The notes below the pieces were generated by a model, which was not told the DNA's origin, did not search any database, and worked only from the letters and a program-made list of their open reading frames with translations. Source: Malachius bipustulatus (Eukaryota > Arthropoda > Insecta > Coleoptera > Melyridae). From it: 64,000 bases of DNA. The position numbers and the translations under genes were made by a program. Positions 1-10,800 of this stretch are shown in pieces (within the stretch, counting starts at the first letter, position 1; the number at the start of each line of letters is the position of its first letter). The DNA is taken from positions 43,268,723 through 43,332,722 of the forward strand of contig OU342634.1 of assembly GCA_910589415.1 (NCBI GenBank). The letters are read 5' to 3'.

Positions 1-1896
1 GTTGTTTTTGACGCTTCGATGAAAACTTCATCGGGTTTATCGCTTAATGATATTTTATTAAAAGGCTATACGGTACAACCGGAATTATTCGATATCATAT
101 GTAGATTTCGGATAGGTACTTTCGTAGTCATTGCGGACATTGAAAAAATGTACCGCCAGATTCGTGTAAATCCGAATCACACATATTTACAGAACATCCT
201 GTGGCGTGAAAATGAAAATGAACCTTTACAATGTTTAGAGTTATTAACAATAACGTATGGTACGAATTTCGCGCCCTTTGCTGCTACTAGATGTTTAAAA
301 GAACTGGCTGAAAAGGAATCGCAAACTTACCCGCTTGCATCAAAAATGTTACTTTCGCAAACATACGTCGATGATGTGCTCGTCAGTTCAAATTCGAAAA
401 ATGAATTAATCGAAACTTCTTCGCAATTAATTAGTTTATTAAATACCGCAGGATTTAAGTTACATAAGTGGCATTCAAATGTCAAAGATTTTTCTACAGA
501 GTTCAATGAAAATAATTCGAATGAGGATTTCCAAGTTGATTCAAATCAAAATAATTATAATTCGAAAAATAATTACGACATTCAAAATGAAAGTTCGTCT
601 AGTAAAGTGCTTGGCTTGCAATGGAATTCTCATGAAGACTTTCTCGTAATGGCACTGCCCGAATTTAAAGAAATTAAAAATTACACAAAAAGAGAAGTTC
701 TGTCGAAAATTGCCTCAATCTTCGATCCTATTGGATTGTTAGGTCCCGTCGTAGTAACTGCAAAATTAATTATGCAGAAAATATGGATCAGTAAAATCGA
801 GTGGGATGATAATCTCCCAGATAATTTAATGTCGGAATGGAATAAATTTTTCTTCTCGCTACCGTGTTTAAAAGAGGTGAAGATTCCGAGGAATCTATCT
901 TTAAATTTGTCAATCGAAAGTATCGAAATCCACGGATTTTGTGACGCCAGCTTAAAAGCTTATGGCGCCTGCGTATATTTGCGTGTATTATATTCAAAAT
1001 CAAGGGTGTCTCCTTTGAAAAGTATAACGTTGCCAAGGTTGGAACTCTGTGGAGCTGTGTTGCTCGCGAAATTGGTAGAAAGAATATGTCGAACTTACGA
1101 AAATAAAATTGATTATTCTTCGGTTAATCTGTGGTCAGATTCAGAGATCGTCTTATGTTGGTTAAAGTCTCATGCTTCTCGTTGGTCTACGTTCGTGTCA
1201 AATAGGGTCTCGATAATTCAAACTTTGACGTCCAAATACACTTGGCGCCACGTTAAATCGGAAAACAACCCGGCTGATTACTTATCGCGGGGAATTTCGC
1301 CTGAAAAATTGAAGGATTGCGAGATGTGGTGGCTCGGTCCTACCTTTTTGCAAAATTATTATTGTGACTTAAGTAAATTAAATTTTAGGCCTACAGCTCA
1401 TTCATTAGGTCTAAATGAAGAGCGAAATTCGGTGAAGCACGAGGTGAAGCAAGTTGCGCTTCACAATCAAAGTGAAACATTTTGGATATCTCTGTTTTCA
1501 AAATTTTCCTGTTTCGTTCGTTTGCAAAGAACAGTTGCGTATTGTTTGAGATTCGTCAGAAACGTAAAAAACAAAAATGGAAAAAAACAAACAGGTCCGT
1601 TAACTATTTATGAATTAAGGAAGTCGTTAGAAATAATAATTAAACAAGTACAAAGAATGAATTTTTCGTCAGAAGTAAGGCAGTTGCAGCAAGGAAAACC
1701 TTCGGAAATTTTAAAAATTAACGATCTCGTTTTAATAAAAGAAGAAAATACTCCTCCATTGAAATGGCCAAGAGCTAGAGTTATGGAGGTCGTCCCTGGT
1801 GCTGACGGAAAAGTTCGAATGATTAAATTAAAACCTCAGGGGGGAAATTTCATAAGAAGTATTTCAAAGGTTTGCCCTCTGCCAAATCAAGATTAA
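1..1896 (+). mobile_element. BEL/Pao retrotransposon pol, 3' part, integrase deleted
   Basis: The frame is open from base 1 to the stop at 1896 and runs off the left edge, so the element is 5'-truncated by the window. Reverse transcriptase is recognised by VVFDAS at the very start, ADIEKMYRQI and the catalytic YVDD at 364-375. It is followed by the BEL connection (IFDPIGLLGPVV) and an RNase H-like domain (GFCDAS near 934-951, LPRLEL, LWSDSEIVLCWL). WWLGPTFL marks the usual post-RNase H segment. The protein then passes within about 100 residues into the C-terminal DUF5641 domain (LKWPRARVMEVVPG, VCPLP). The H2C2 zinc finger and integrase core normally lie between them and are missing, yet the frame is intact. 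The copy can no longer encode integration. Confidence 0.93.
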
Positions 1897-2074
1897 CAAT
1901 GCAAGTAATAATTTCGAGACTATTTGTCTATTCGTTCGACGATTTTAAAATAGGAAAAAATATTATTATTTCGTTCGAGAGAGAACCGCAATTATATGTT
2001 GAAAATTTTCGTATGAGAAAAAAAAAAAAATTTATTTAGTGTTATTGAAGTCAGAGACTCCAAGGGGGGGAATA
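1897..2074 (+). other. BEL/Pao 3' untranslated region with polypurine tract
   Basis: This is AT-rich non-coding sequence after the pol stop, with an A-run near 2020. It ends in a purine tract (AAGGGGGGGAA, 2062-2072) directly before a TG dinucleotide. A polypurine tract next to TG is the expected plus-strand priming site at the start of a 3' LTR. Confidence 0.7.
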
Positions 2075-2592
2075 TGTTGCAGATTGACCTGCTTTTAAAT
2101 TAGTTAAATCATGTAGACACTGTCTATGTGAATGTAGACACAGTTTAGGATGAAGAAGAACTGAAATGTCGAATTTTCTGTTAAATATCGATCCGGGAGA
2201 TGCACTTCTTAGGTGGTCTTCGTGGAATAGGGAAAAAGTAAAAATGTAACCCCAGCTTGCCTGCATCAGGTGTGCAAAGCAAGATTCGCTTTTCGTTCGT
2301 TGACCAGGACAGAAGTCCTGCTGTCTCTAATATTCGTATTATTTCGTATCGTTCGTTCGTCAGACTAAATAAATAACCTACATACCTACTCCGACTTAAT
2401 TCAAATTATTCATCTTACTAAATCGTTTAATCATATTATAATCGTCTACATAATTAGAAATTACCTTTAAATTGTTTGGTTGTTCTACAGCATTGTGTAA
2501 AATTACTAGTTTTGCATTAAAAAATTAATTTAATGTGTGTCTATTAATTTATACAGTTCATTATTCGTTCTTTGTGTACCTAAACCGTACAA
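2075..2592 (+). repeat. Putative 3' LTR of the BEL/Pao element
   Basis: The segment starts TGTTGCAGATTGACC just after the polypurine tract, as BEL LTRs do. It contains a candidate poly(A) signal (AATAAA near 2368). The right boundary is a guess, placed at the GTACAAC near 2586-2592, because the 5' LTR is outside the window and cannot be aligned. No target-site duplication can be checked. Confidence 0.55.
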
Positions 2593-2779
2593 CTGGTATT
2601 ACTAAGAAATAATACAGTATTCTCAGTTTTATCTTTAGAATTCTTCTCATATCTTTAGAACCTTCTCGGCAACTTTGACTATGCCTACTTGTTATCGGTC
2701 TATAGTTTATAATATTTCATGTTCCCTATTTTAAGATTTAAAAAAGGGTTTAATTATTCAAATCCTGAATACAGACGCG

Positions 2780-2945
2780 GCCACCTCTATAAGAATCTAT
2801 TTTTTCCTTCACAACAAAAGTAAAACGCTTAGCTAACTCATCTTTGATTTCTTTCACTGTTTCCGCCTTAATTCCATCAAAATCTGGTGTTTTATAATTT
2901 TTTAAAGCTTAGATAATCTAGTTCGTTTCAAATTCACAAAGCGGA
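2780..2945 (-). pseudogene. LINE reverse-transcriptase fragment (relic)
   Basis: Read on the minus strand, this stretch gives KNYKTPDFDGIKAETVKEI followed by KDELAKRFTFVV. This resembles the N-terminal RT block of non-LTR retrotransposons (K..K.PG.DGI..E.LK, then the LA.PLT block). Upstream codons on the same strand contain stops. It is a short decayed fragment in the opposite orientation to the neighbouring elements and probably an independent old insertion. Confidence 0.45.
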
Positions 2946-4129
2946 AAGAAAAACATCTCTTGTCCATTTATCTGAATCTGCTCTTTCGCAAATCCCTAAC
3001 ATTTTCTGCTATTTGATGTATTTTATTTGGAGGGTATTTTATTTTCAATTTTTTTTTACTTTTCAACATACCTAATGGTTTTTACTACGCTTTTTATGAT
3101 AGACTACATATTCAGTATTCGAGTTTTATTTTGCCACCATCAAACAAACGTGTAAAGCGAATAAAGACTCTAAAGCAACTTTGCGGTACCTACTATTTTA
3201 ATGACACTCTCAAGGGAGCATTATTGTAAGAGCTCATTTCATGAGAAAGATCTATAAAACTTTTCCCAAAATTACACTCCTGAGGTGCTTACGGTTTAAT
3301 TTCTCTTCCTCTATGTCTTAGTATTCCTATAACCATAATTATTGTTATCGGCAAAACATCGCGGTGGTCTTACCATGTTAACAACCTAATGACAATGCGC
3401 TTCTATAGGTTATACTTGATACTTGAAACTGAACTTACTGTCGCAGTTTCGGTGGAATAAGTCTTGGTAGAAATTTTTTTTTGTTCTCAGTTTCAAAAGA
3501 TGGACGCCTCAGTCTTGTTTCAACGGGAGCAGGCTCCTATACAAATAGCACATTTATAATAGATTCAAAGCGTTTTGGAATAGAGACTTCCGATAAGAGG
3601 CTCTATTTTATAATGGATGTATCTATAGACGTAGGATACCTCTGTTGTCAGAAATGTAAGACGAAACCTACAATAAGGCGTCATGAAACAATAAAGAACC
3701 ATTATTCCATAAACAATAATGGAAACCTATTTCTGGACGTGTACCTACCTATTCTGGAATTCCATATTTAAATTTATAAGCGAGTTTTTCCAATAACGTG
3801 AACTGAAATGTTACTCGCCTAAGCTCATTCCAAGGAACAAGCAAAGTGTGCTTCAGGATTGATGTTCCTTCATTTGCTAATTCTAACTCTGCTTCAACGT
3901 TCATTATTTGCAAGGCTAGTCTGAGCTTAACGGTTGGGTTCCCGCACAAGTAAATTAATCACTGGTAAAAAATTGGTAACGTGGCAGTATCGGATATTTT
4001 GACCGAGAATTTATCATTTTAAAAAAGGAATAAAGTAAAAAGACTCCTCCAGATTTTTGGTTACGACGCTATTGCGATAAGATTTGATTTTTGGACATAA
4101 ATTTAATATTGTTACATTTATTTGGTCTG
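2946..4129. other. Non-coding stretch, nothing recognised
   Basis: About 1.2 kb of AT-rich sequence between two retroelements. Two short open frames (3481-3771 plus, 3749-3949 minus) match nothing I know and have no start context or splice signals that fit the teneurin gene. It is probably intron DNA or old repeat. Confidence 0.4.
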
Positions 4130-4870
4130 TGCAGGTAGTCGATTCACCAACTAGAATAACAGCGACATCATCCACTCTCGTCGATCATGTGCTTGTTTCT
4201 GGTGAAGGTTGTGTTAGATCGGTTGACGTTTTCTCGTTTCTTTCTTATTTTAGGTTGGATCATGAGGCAGTATTTTGTGAGCTTATTTTTGAGTTACCAC
4301 CAAAAACGATTCAATTTAGAACAAGCGATTACAGAAGCTTTGACTATGATAGATTTCTTGCTGATCTGGTTCTTGCACCATTTCATATGATATTTAAAAT
4401 TGATGATGTCAGTGAGAAGGTTGAACTTTTCAACCGTATGGTTATTGATCTCTTTGATACACATTCACCATTGCGGAGGATCCGTGTTACGAGACCGTCC
4501 TCACCGTGGATGACCGATTGTTTAAAGCATACTATAAAACTAAGAAATAAGGCACGTTGTAAATGGAGGCGGACTCGTGGCATAGATCATCTTGAAGACT
4601 ATAGAATCTTGCGTAACCGGGTGACTCGTATGTGCAGAACTGAGAAGAGACATTACTTCAGAAGTTGTATTGACCGGAGGGATATGAGATCATTTTGGCG
4701 AGCCCTTAAGTCTGAGAGCAGGAATGAAATACCTGACATATTGCGTAATCCAGAAGCGTTAAACAGATTATTTCTAGATAAGTCGTCTGGTATGCCTCCT
4801 GACCCCCTGGTTGTCCATTACTATCAAAACCAAAAATTTTCAGGCCTGCCGGATAGTCACCAGGAATTCA
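4130..4870 (+). pseudogene. LINE endonuclease C-terminus and linker (frame 1 piece)
   Basis: The frame that stops at 4884 encodes the end of an AP-type endonuclease (DSPTRITATSSTLVDHVLVS, then RLDHEAVFCEL). It is followed by the basic linker region of Jockey/CR1 proteins (SPWMTDCLKHTIKLRNKA, then RNRVTRMCRTEKRHYF). Homology moves to the next frame at about 4865-4875, shortly before the stop. Residues before VVDSP look like flanking DNA read through, so the true truncation point is near 4130. Confidence 0.75.
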
Positions 4871-5785
4871 ATTATTACGTTTGAGTACGTTTCCCCTGAC
4901 ATTGTTCGGGATGTCCTTAATTCTATCGGGACGGATGCGGTTGGGCTCGACGGTATTAGTATTCGTATGTTACTTCAGTGTGGGGATATAATAATGCCAT
5001 ACATTACACATATAATTAATGTTTGTTTTGAAAAGTCCAGCTTCCCTGATGCGTGGAAATCGGCTGTTGTAGTGCCGGTGCCGAAGTCTGCTTCACCTCT
5101 TCAGTTTAGTGATCTACGTCCTATAAGTGTTTTGCCTGCTCTTTCAAAGGTGATTGAGAAGATTATGTACCGGCAGCTGAGTGCGTATTTCGAGACGAAC
5201 AACATACTTCCTTCGTGTCAATCTGGATTTCGACCCCATTACTCATGTGGGACAAACATTATGTCTATCACTGATTACATCTTTGCGGCAAGAGATGAGG
5301 GTATGATGACGGCATTGGTACTCTTTGACTTCAGTCATGCGTTCGATAGCATTGACCATAGAACTCTGGTTGCTGTTGCTTCCCATGTTGGTATTAGTGA
5401 GACTGCATGTTCATTACTGACCAGCTATCTCTCTGGTAGACGTCAACTTGTGAGGATGTCGAACTTGGAATCTTCATTTGGAAATATTACAACAGGGGTG
5501 CCACAAGGTTCCATTATGGGTCCATTTCTCTACTCCCTGTACACGTTTTCTCTGCCAAGTTGTTTTAAACACTGTTTGAGTCACCTATACGCAGATGATA
5601 CTCAAATCTATAGGTCTTTTTCACCGCATGAGGCCGACAGTGCTGCTGCCGGGATGGATGAGGATATAAAGGCCTTGCTCCACTACTCGCGGAATCATTG
5701 TCTTCGTCTTAATTATTCTAAAACCAAGTTATTGTTATTTGGTCCACCATCTAGTGTAGCAGCACTGACTCACAACTCTTTGTAA
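4871..5785 (+). pseudogene. LINE reverse transcriptase (frame 2 piece)
   Basis: RT motifs appear in order: DAVGLDGISIRML, DLRPISVLPALSKVIEKI, QSGFRPHYSC, the catalytic block FDFSHAFDSIDH, TGVPQGSIMGPFLYSLY, and the catalytic YADD at 5588-5599. The palm residues are intact. The frame then ends in a premature stop (TAA 5783-5785). The same protein can be followed in frame +1 from 5782 (VNVGDTVVFPSADASSLGLIL), which shows a second frameshift. Confidence 0.88.
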
Positions 5786-5914
5786 ATGTTGGAGATACTG
5801 TTGTCTTTCCTTCCGCAGACGCAAGTAGCTTGGGCTTGATACTTGACAGCTCTCTTCGATTTAGGTCTCACATCTCACGGTGCTTGAGATCTGCTTATTT
5901 CAAAATGAGAACAC

Positions 5915-6165
5915 TATATTATTTTTATATTTTTTTTTTATATATTTATATATAAATATATATAATATATATAATATTATATATAAATATTTATATATAA
6001 ATATAAAAATATATATATATATTTTATATATTTATATATTTTTGTAATTTCGTAGTGTCAATTTACTGTTTTTGTTATTGTAAATACTGTACTCACTAAC
6101 GACGAGCCATGTAAATATGTTGTGTGTTCTTTAAAATGGCGAATAAAGGAATAGAATAGAATAGA
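5915..6165 (+). mobile_element. Nested short insertion: (TA)-rich tract plus LINE-like 3' end
   Basis: The LINE coding sequence is interrupted after SAYFKMRTLYY. The insert contains a long AT-only tract (about 5930-6045). A unique piece follows and ends in AATAAAGG and four TAGAA units, resembling the tail of another non-LTR element. The host LINE resumes at about 6185 (FLDRQTKATVCNALVLSRLDY). No clear target duplication was found, so exact edges are uncertain. Confidence 0.5.
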
Positions 6166-6179
6166 ATATTCCTGGAGGG

Positions 6180-6692
6180 GGCTTCTTGATCGGCAGACGA
6201 AAGCAACGGTATGTAACGCATTGGTTCTCTCGCGACTGGATTACTGTGACTTTGTCTATGGGCCGAGTATTCTTAAGGAGGATGTTCGACGGATTCAGGT
6301 GCTGCAAAACTCCTGCTTGCGTTTTGTTTATGGCATACGTCGGCGCCATCCTATTTCGCATAAGCTTAGTGAGGTGTGCTGGCTTGATATGGGCGCAAGA
6401 CGACTTTTGCATGCAGCCTGTCTGTATCACATACAAAATAATATTGTATAAAACTCCACCTTATCTGTCAGACTTAATAACCTATCGTACAGATGTACAT
6501 AATGTCCATGTAAGATTCAGGGGAAAATTAAATATACCTAGACACAGAACGGAGTCATTTAAGCGCTCGTTCCGATACCAAATCGCTCGTGTATACAACT
6601 TTATCCCTGATCATTTTGAATTTTTTAATGTTAGGGCTTTCAGGAAATCTTATTGGCAGATTTTATTCGGCGAGCAGACTTTGCGTTTGTGA
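6180..6692 (+). pseudogene. LINE RT thumb/C-terminal region
   Basis: LSRLDYCDFVYG, VLQNSCLRFVYGIRR and SHKLSEVCWLDMGARR (frame 2) are the standard post-RT block of CR1/Jockey proteins. The homology shifts to another frame near 6450 and goes on as PPYLSDLITYRTDVHNV, with an end at the TGA of 6690-6692. The rest to 7036 is 3' UTR. Confidence 0.8.
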
Positions 6693-7006
6693 TATGTTCT
6701 CATCTTTCTCTATTGACTTGTTTTTGTACAACTCTATGCTGCTTGTGGCATAAAGTGTATTCTATGGTGACCAGGGCAGTTGCCATGGGTGAGTTGGGCA
6801 ATTTATCTATTACCTATTGGTGTGTTGAAGTTTTTTAGGTGATTTCTCGGGTTGGATTATAGTATGAAAATTATCTATTTACGGGTTAAGGTAATCAGGG
6901 TGTACTTATACAAGTGCAAACTGTCCTTCGCCTTTTCTTCTCACTCACAATCTAGTTTAGGATAACTATTGTTTTATATATGTATTTGAAGTGAGAGAAT
7001 AAAGTC

Positions 7007-7034
7007 TTATTATTATTATTATTATTATTATTAT
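7007..7034 (+). repeat. (TTA)n tail of the LINE
   Basis: About nine TTA units follow the AATAAA of the LINE by a few bases. Short microsatellite tails are normal for CR1-type elements and mark the 3' insertion junction. Confidence 0.8.
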
Positions 7035-7036
7035 TT

Positions 7037-7615
7037 TTCTTTAGGTCTCTTGACATTAAATTGAATCTACAGCCATACTTACATAATAATTTGGTTAGGT
7101 TATAATTTGCTACCACGATATATGCGAGGCGGGATATTGGGGTGGCAGTTGGCTGGTGTAAAATATTTTTTCAACAGGAAGATCAGGATATTTTGCTTAA
7201 CAGGATGCAAGTATACAACAAATAATTCAACTCAGCATATTTCATTTAATCAGAAGTCCTTGTCTCTGCTTATGGCGTCCCACAAGGATCAATTCTTTTT
7301 GCGATTTTGTTTATTAATTTAAAACGCAATAGTTGGAATTATTTAAGGAATCGGGAGACATTTTATTTCCGGAGAGTTTCATGGCTGGTTCGTTTCAGGA
7401 ACCTGAAACTGTACCGTCACGGAATATTCTATTCTATACATCGATGATACCGCTAATTTTCCATTACATAAACAATGGAAACAAATCTATTTATCACTTC
7501 CAGTTATTTCCATTTTTCTCTACAGACAAATATCAATTAATTCACTATAATTATTACACTTCAGCTGCATGTGACTTGTATCATCTGTCCGTTGACATTG
7601 TTACGTGTTTATCAG
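7037..7615. other. Intron sequence upstream of the first teneurin exon seen
   Basis: AT-rich sequence after the LINE tail. The frame of the EGF exon stays open upstream of 7616, but that reading has no EGF cysteine pattern, so I treat it as intron ending at the AG of 7614-7615. I saw no further EGF exon between 1 and 7600. Confidence 0.6.
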
Positions 7616-7801
7616 CGCTATGCAGCCTGGATTGCGGACCACATGGGCGGTGCGACATGGGGAAGTGTCACTGCGAGCCTGGCTGGACAGGACCTCGGTG
7701 TGAACAGCTCCCTTGCGACCCGAGGTGTCAGGAACATGGACAATGCAGGAATGGTACGTGTGTCTGCTCGCAGGGATGGAATGGACGACACTGCACTCTG
7801 C
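7616..7801 (+). CDS. Ten-a: Ten-a exon: two EGF-like repeats
   Basis: It encodes two EGF modules with complete cysteine patterns ([16 protein letters not shown]..., then [16 protein letters not shown]...). The teneurin signature [14 protein letters not shown] is present. The acceptor AG is at 7614-7615 and the donor GTAAGT follows 7801. The exon is symmetrical phase 1-1, as expected for EGF exons; this also favours this acceptor over the AG at 7624-7625, which would remove the first cysteine. In 8-EGF teneurins these would be repeats 6 and 7. Confidence 0.88.
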
Positions 7802-10800
7802 GTAAGTAAATTTATTAATTATTTTACTTGAGTTTTTTACCAAAATACATTATAATTTCCGTTTTAATGTACTTTGCAATTGTTTTTTTGGTCATTTCAT
7901 TTTTAACATTGCAATGTATTCAAAAGGACATAATATTAGCAGCATAAGCTTGAGACACGGTTAAACTATTGGAATAATAAAAAAAATATATCATTCCCAA
8001 ATATGGTAACATTGTCCAATTCGGTCTTTTTTCAATCACTCTTCGTAATACTCGAGACAATTATTCCCCCAACCTCCTACTTTTTTCATGAAGCGGCCTG
8101 CTTTCCTCCTCACTTCACTCTCAATGGCAACAAAAGTGAAAAACATCTTCGATTCTCAAAATAAATCCTCATAGGTATAGTAGGTACTTAATTATGAATT
8201 TTATGGTTAATGCTAATAATATAATCAATATAAACTTGATAAGTATATTCTATGCTGTCATAATCAACGCCTACTAAAATAAATTATGGATCTAGAATCT
8301 TAAACTATACTTAGTTCTAAACTTTGTTTTTCCCCGGCCATGTGGTAACTAATTCCAAAACTCTCTCCCACCCAAGCTGTCAGTTGATACTTACAACAGG
8401 TACAACTCAGTAACTACTTTCTCCAACTCTAGTAATTCCGGCCCAACTCTTCCGGAGCGTGTAGGGATGTTTATGGACCTCAGCCTCGGAATATATTTCA
8501 CCTGCATTGTTCGGCGTGATACGAAAACGCAAGCGCTATTGCCGATAACGCCACTGCGGAACTCGCCGTGCTCAGTTATTTATTGAGACGTCACGATAGA
8601 TTTGCCTTTTATTTATGGTACGTCTCTTCGGTATTGGTATTTGCGTCGCGTGTACCAGGAACCGAATCAATCGCGGGGGATCTTTCCGTTCCGTAGACTG
8701 CGATTTGGATAATTCGCGATGACATTCGCAGATTGCAGATTGAGATGCACTTCTGTTTTATATGCTTTCGCGTCGTTACACTTTGGAATGAAATTATTCT
8801 AGCAGAACTAAGCTCGCCCCTTTACCGATAGGTAGTTTTCTATACTCTAGGCTCTAGGCAGACATAAGATACAAACTCCTCTAAATATATTAATGTGGAT
8901 TTAAGTACGTAATAAATTATTTTCGACTAATTAAAAATTAATCAAATGTTAAAAACTACATTCAAGCTCATCGAAAATGGTCCATCCTAACTAAATTGAA
9001 TAAGAGTCCCTTTTTCAAGAAAATTATTGAAATTACAAAACATGATGTCAAAAACTGCAAAAGGTTACTATAATTCAGATGCCATATTATCCCATCTCTC
9101 CCAGTTTGACATAGGTACCCACTCCCAAACTCGATTTTCAGGAGATTTTTATTTAATTTGTTTGGCAAGACTCGATAAGTCCTATACTTGGGAAGCTGTA
9201 TCTCTCTTGGGGGGCATTTTAGAAAAAAGTTTTTCCTTCATAATTTGACTTACTCAATACTTTCAAAAGTTTTTATCACCTTATTTGAGAACAACAAGAA
9301 CAACATTGTTAAATTCAAAGGCTATGATAATTGATCCAGAATAAATCAGAAGTAGAGCGGTGCAAGTTGTTACTATGTGAGGGAAGTTATTACACTGTAA
9401 CAATCTGCCTCGAACAGATCGTAACGACTTACCCAGCTGCTATTTTTTAAGTTGTTCGTATTTTATGTTGCAAAAATCGTGCTATCGTTACTTTTATGCA
9501 AATCGTTACCAAATTGCTAGGTATTACAAAAAGAGAGTATCGGATTTCACATACCTTTAATGCTGTAATGTTCAGATCACGTCAAACTATCATTTTCAAA
9601 TTTATTTTACTAAACAAGTTTTAAACATCGCTTATCTATTGACAGCAACGTGTTTCCATAATAAAATGTGGATTAAATACGTCACCTTACTTACTTACAC
9701 CCTACTTACTCCCAGAAATAATCACAGGATGATACTAGATGTAATTTTATTAAATCTCGTCAGTGTGCCATATCAACCATGTAAATAACATATGAGACTT
9801 GAAGATGAAGTTAAAAGTTACAGTAGTCTTAATCAGATACCATGATGATATTATAAGAAGGAACCACATTAGATACTTGACTATATTATCCATCGTTAGA
9901 GGACTCTGGTAGTCTTCATTAGTTCTCTTAGTTCGGCAGTTGTATTCTTGGTTGATATCACAGACTGATGAACTCCAATAAAAGCGAAACATTAATATAT
10001 CTAAATTTAAAACCCCATATAACTTTAGAGGAATAATCAAACCGGCAGATCGTAGTATCAATGACTTATATGCTTAATCTGAAATAATCTGAACACAAAA
10101 ATTATCTGAGTATATAATGTACCTATATAATTTCTTGAGTAACATAGTTAACCGATCTTTGTAACTGTTACTTTTTAGCCGGTTGTGAGAATGGTTGTTC
10201 CGGACATGGCCAGTGCACTTTGGAAGAAGGCACCTACAAGTGTGTTTGCATTCAGGGATGGGCAGGTTCAGACTGCAGCATTCCACTGGAAATAAGTTGC
10301 AATGACGATGAAGACAACGACCATGGTGAGTTCCTAAACAGTTTATTTTTAGATCAAAAAACGCCCCGTTGCCGGAGGTGTGCGTAGACAGGATAAAAAA
10401 TCACGATAATTATGTAACGTTGCATGACCTTTTGCACTTTTTCAGACGGCATGACGGATTGTTCTGACAGTGAATGCTGCTCACACTCGAGCTGCTCCGA
10501 CAACATCATGTGTCTTTCCAGCAACGATCCCGTGGAGGTTTTGCTGCGAAAACAGCCTCCCTCCGTGACCGCTTCCTTCTACCAACGTGTCAAGTTCCTC
10601 ATCGAAGAAAACTCGGTACAGTCCTATGCTCACTCTGACGACTACACCGAGATGTGAGTATGGCTGTTCTAACGCTTAAAGTGTCCATATGTGTGTGCTG
10701 GATTATGTAATGGGGGTGTTTGTACTCTGAAGGGTTGAAAATATTAATCTAGTTTTTCTGAGACCTGAGATAAAAAAAAAAGGATACAATATTGTTAAAT

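Larger units (their letters stand above)
4130..7036 (+). mobile_element. 5'-truncated CR1/Jockey-type LINE, broken
   Basis: This is a non-LTR retrotransposon in teneurin sense orientation. It begins inside the endonuclease (VVDSPTRITATSS..LVDHVLV near 4135), continues through the linker and reverse transcriptase, and ends with a poly(A) signal (AATAAA 6998-7003) and a (TTA)n tail at 7007-7034. The coding region is broken by a frameshift near 4865-4875, another at about 5775-5785, and a foreign insertion at about 5915-6165. The absent 5' end is typical of target-primed reverse transcription. The copy is dead. Confidence 0.85.

Noticed and set aside
3749..3949. Minus-strand frame with LLVPWNELRRVTFQF, recalling the teneurin VPWN motif
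   Set aside because: The similarity is a few residues, it is on the wrong strand, and the true VPWN exon is at 40432-40602.
7333..7809. EGF exon starting far upstream with its own ATG
   Set aside because: The upstream part has no EGF cysteine spacing, and an acceptor at 7614-7615 gives the expected phase 1-1 exon.
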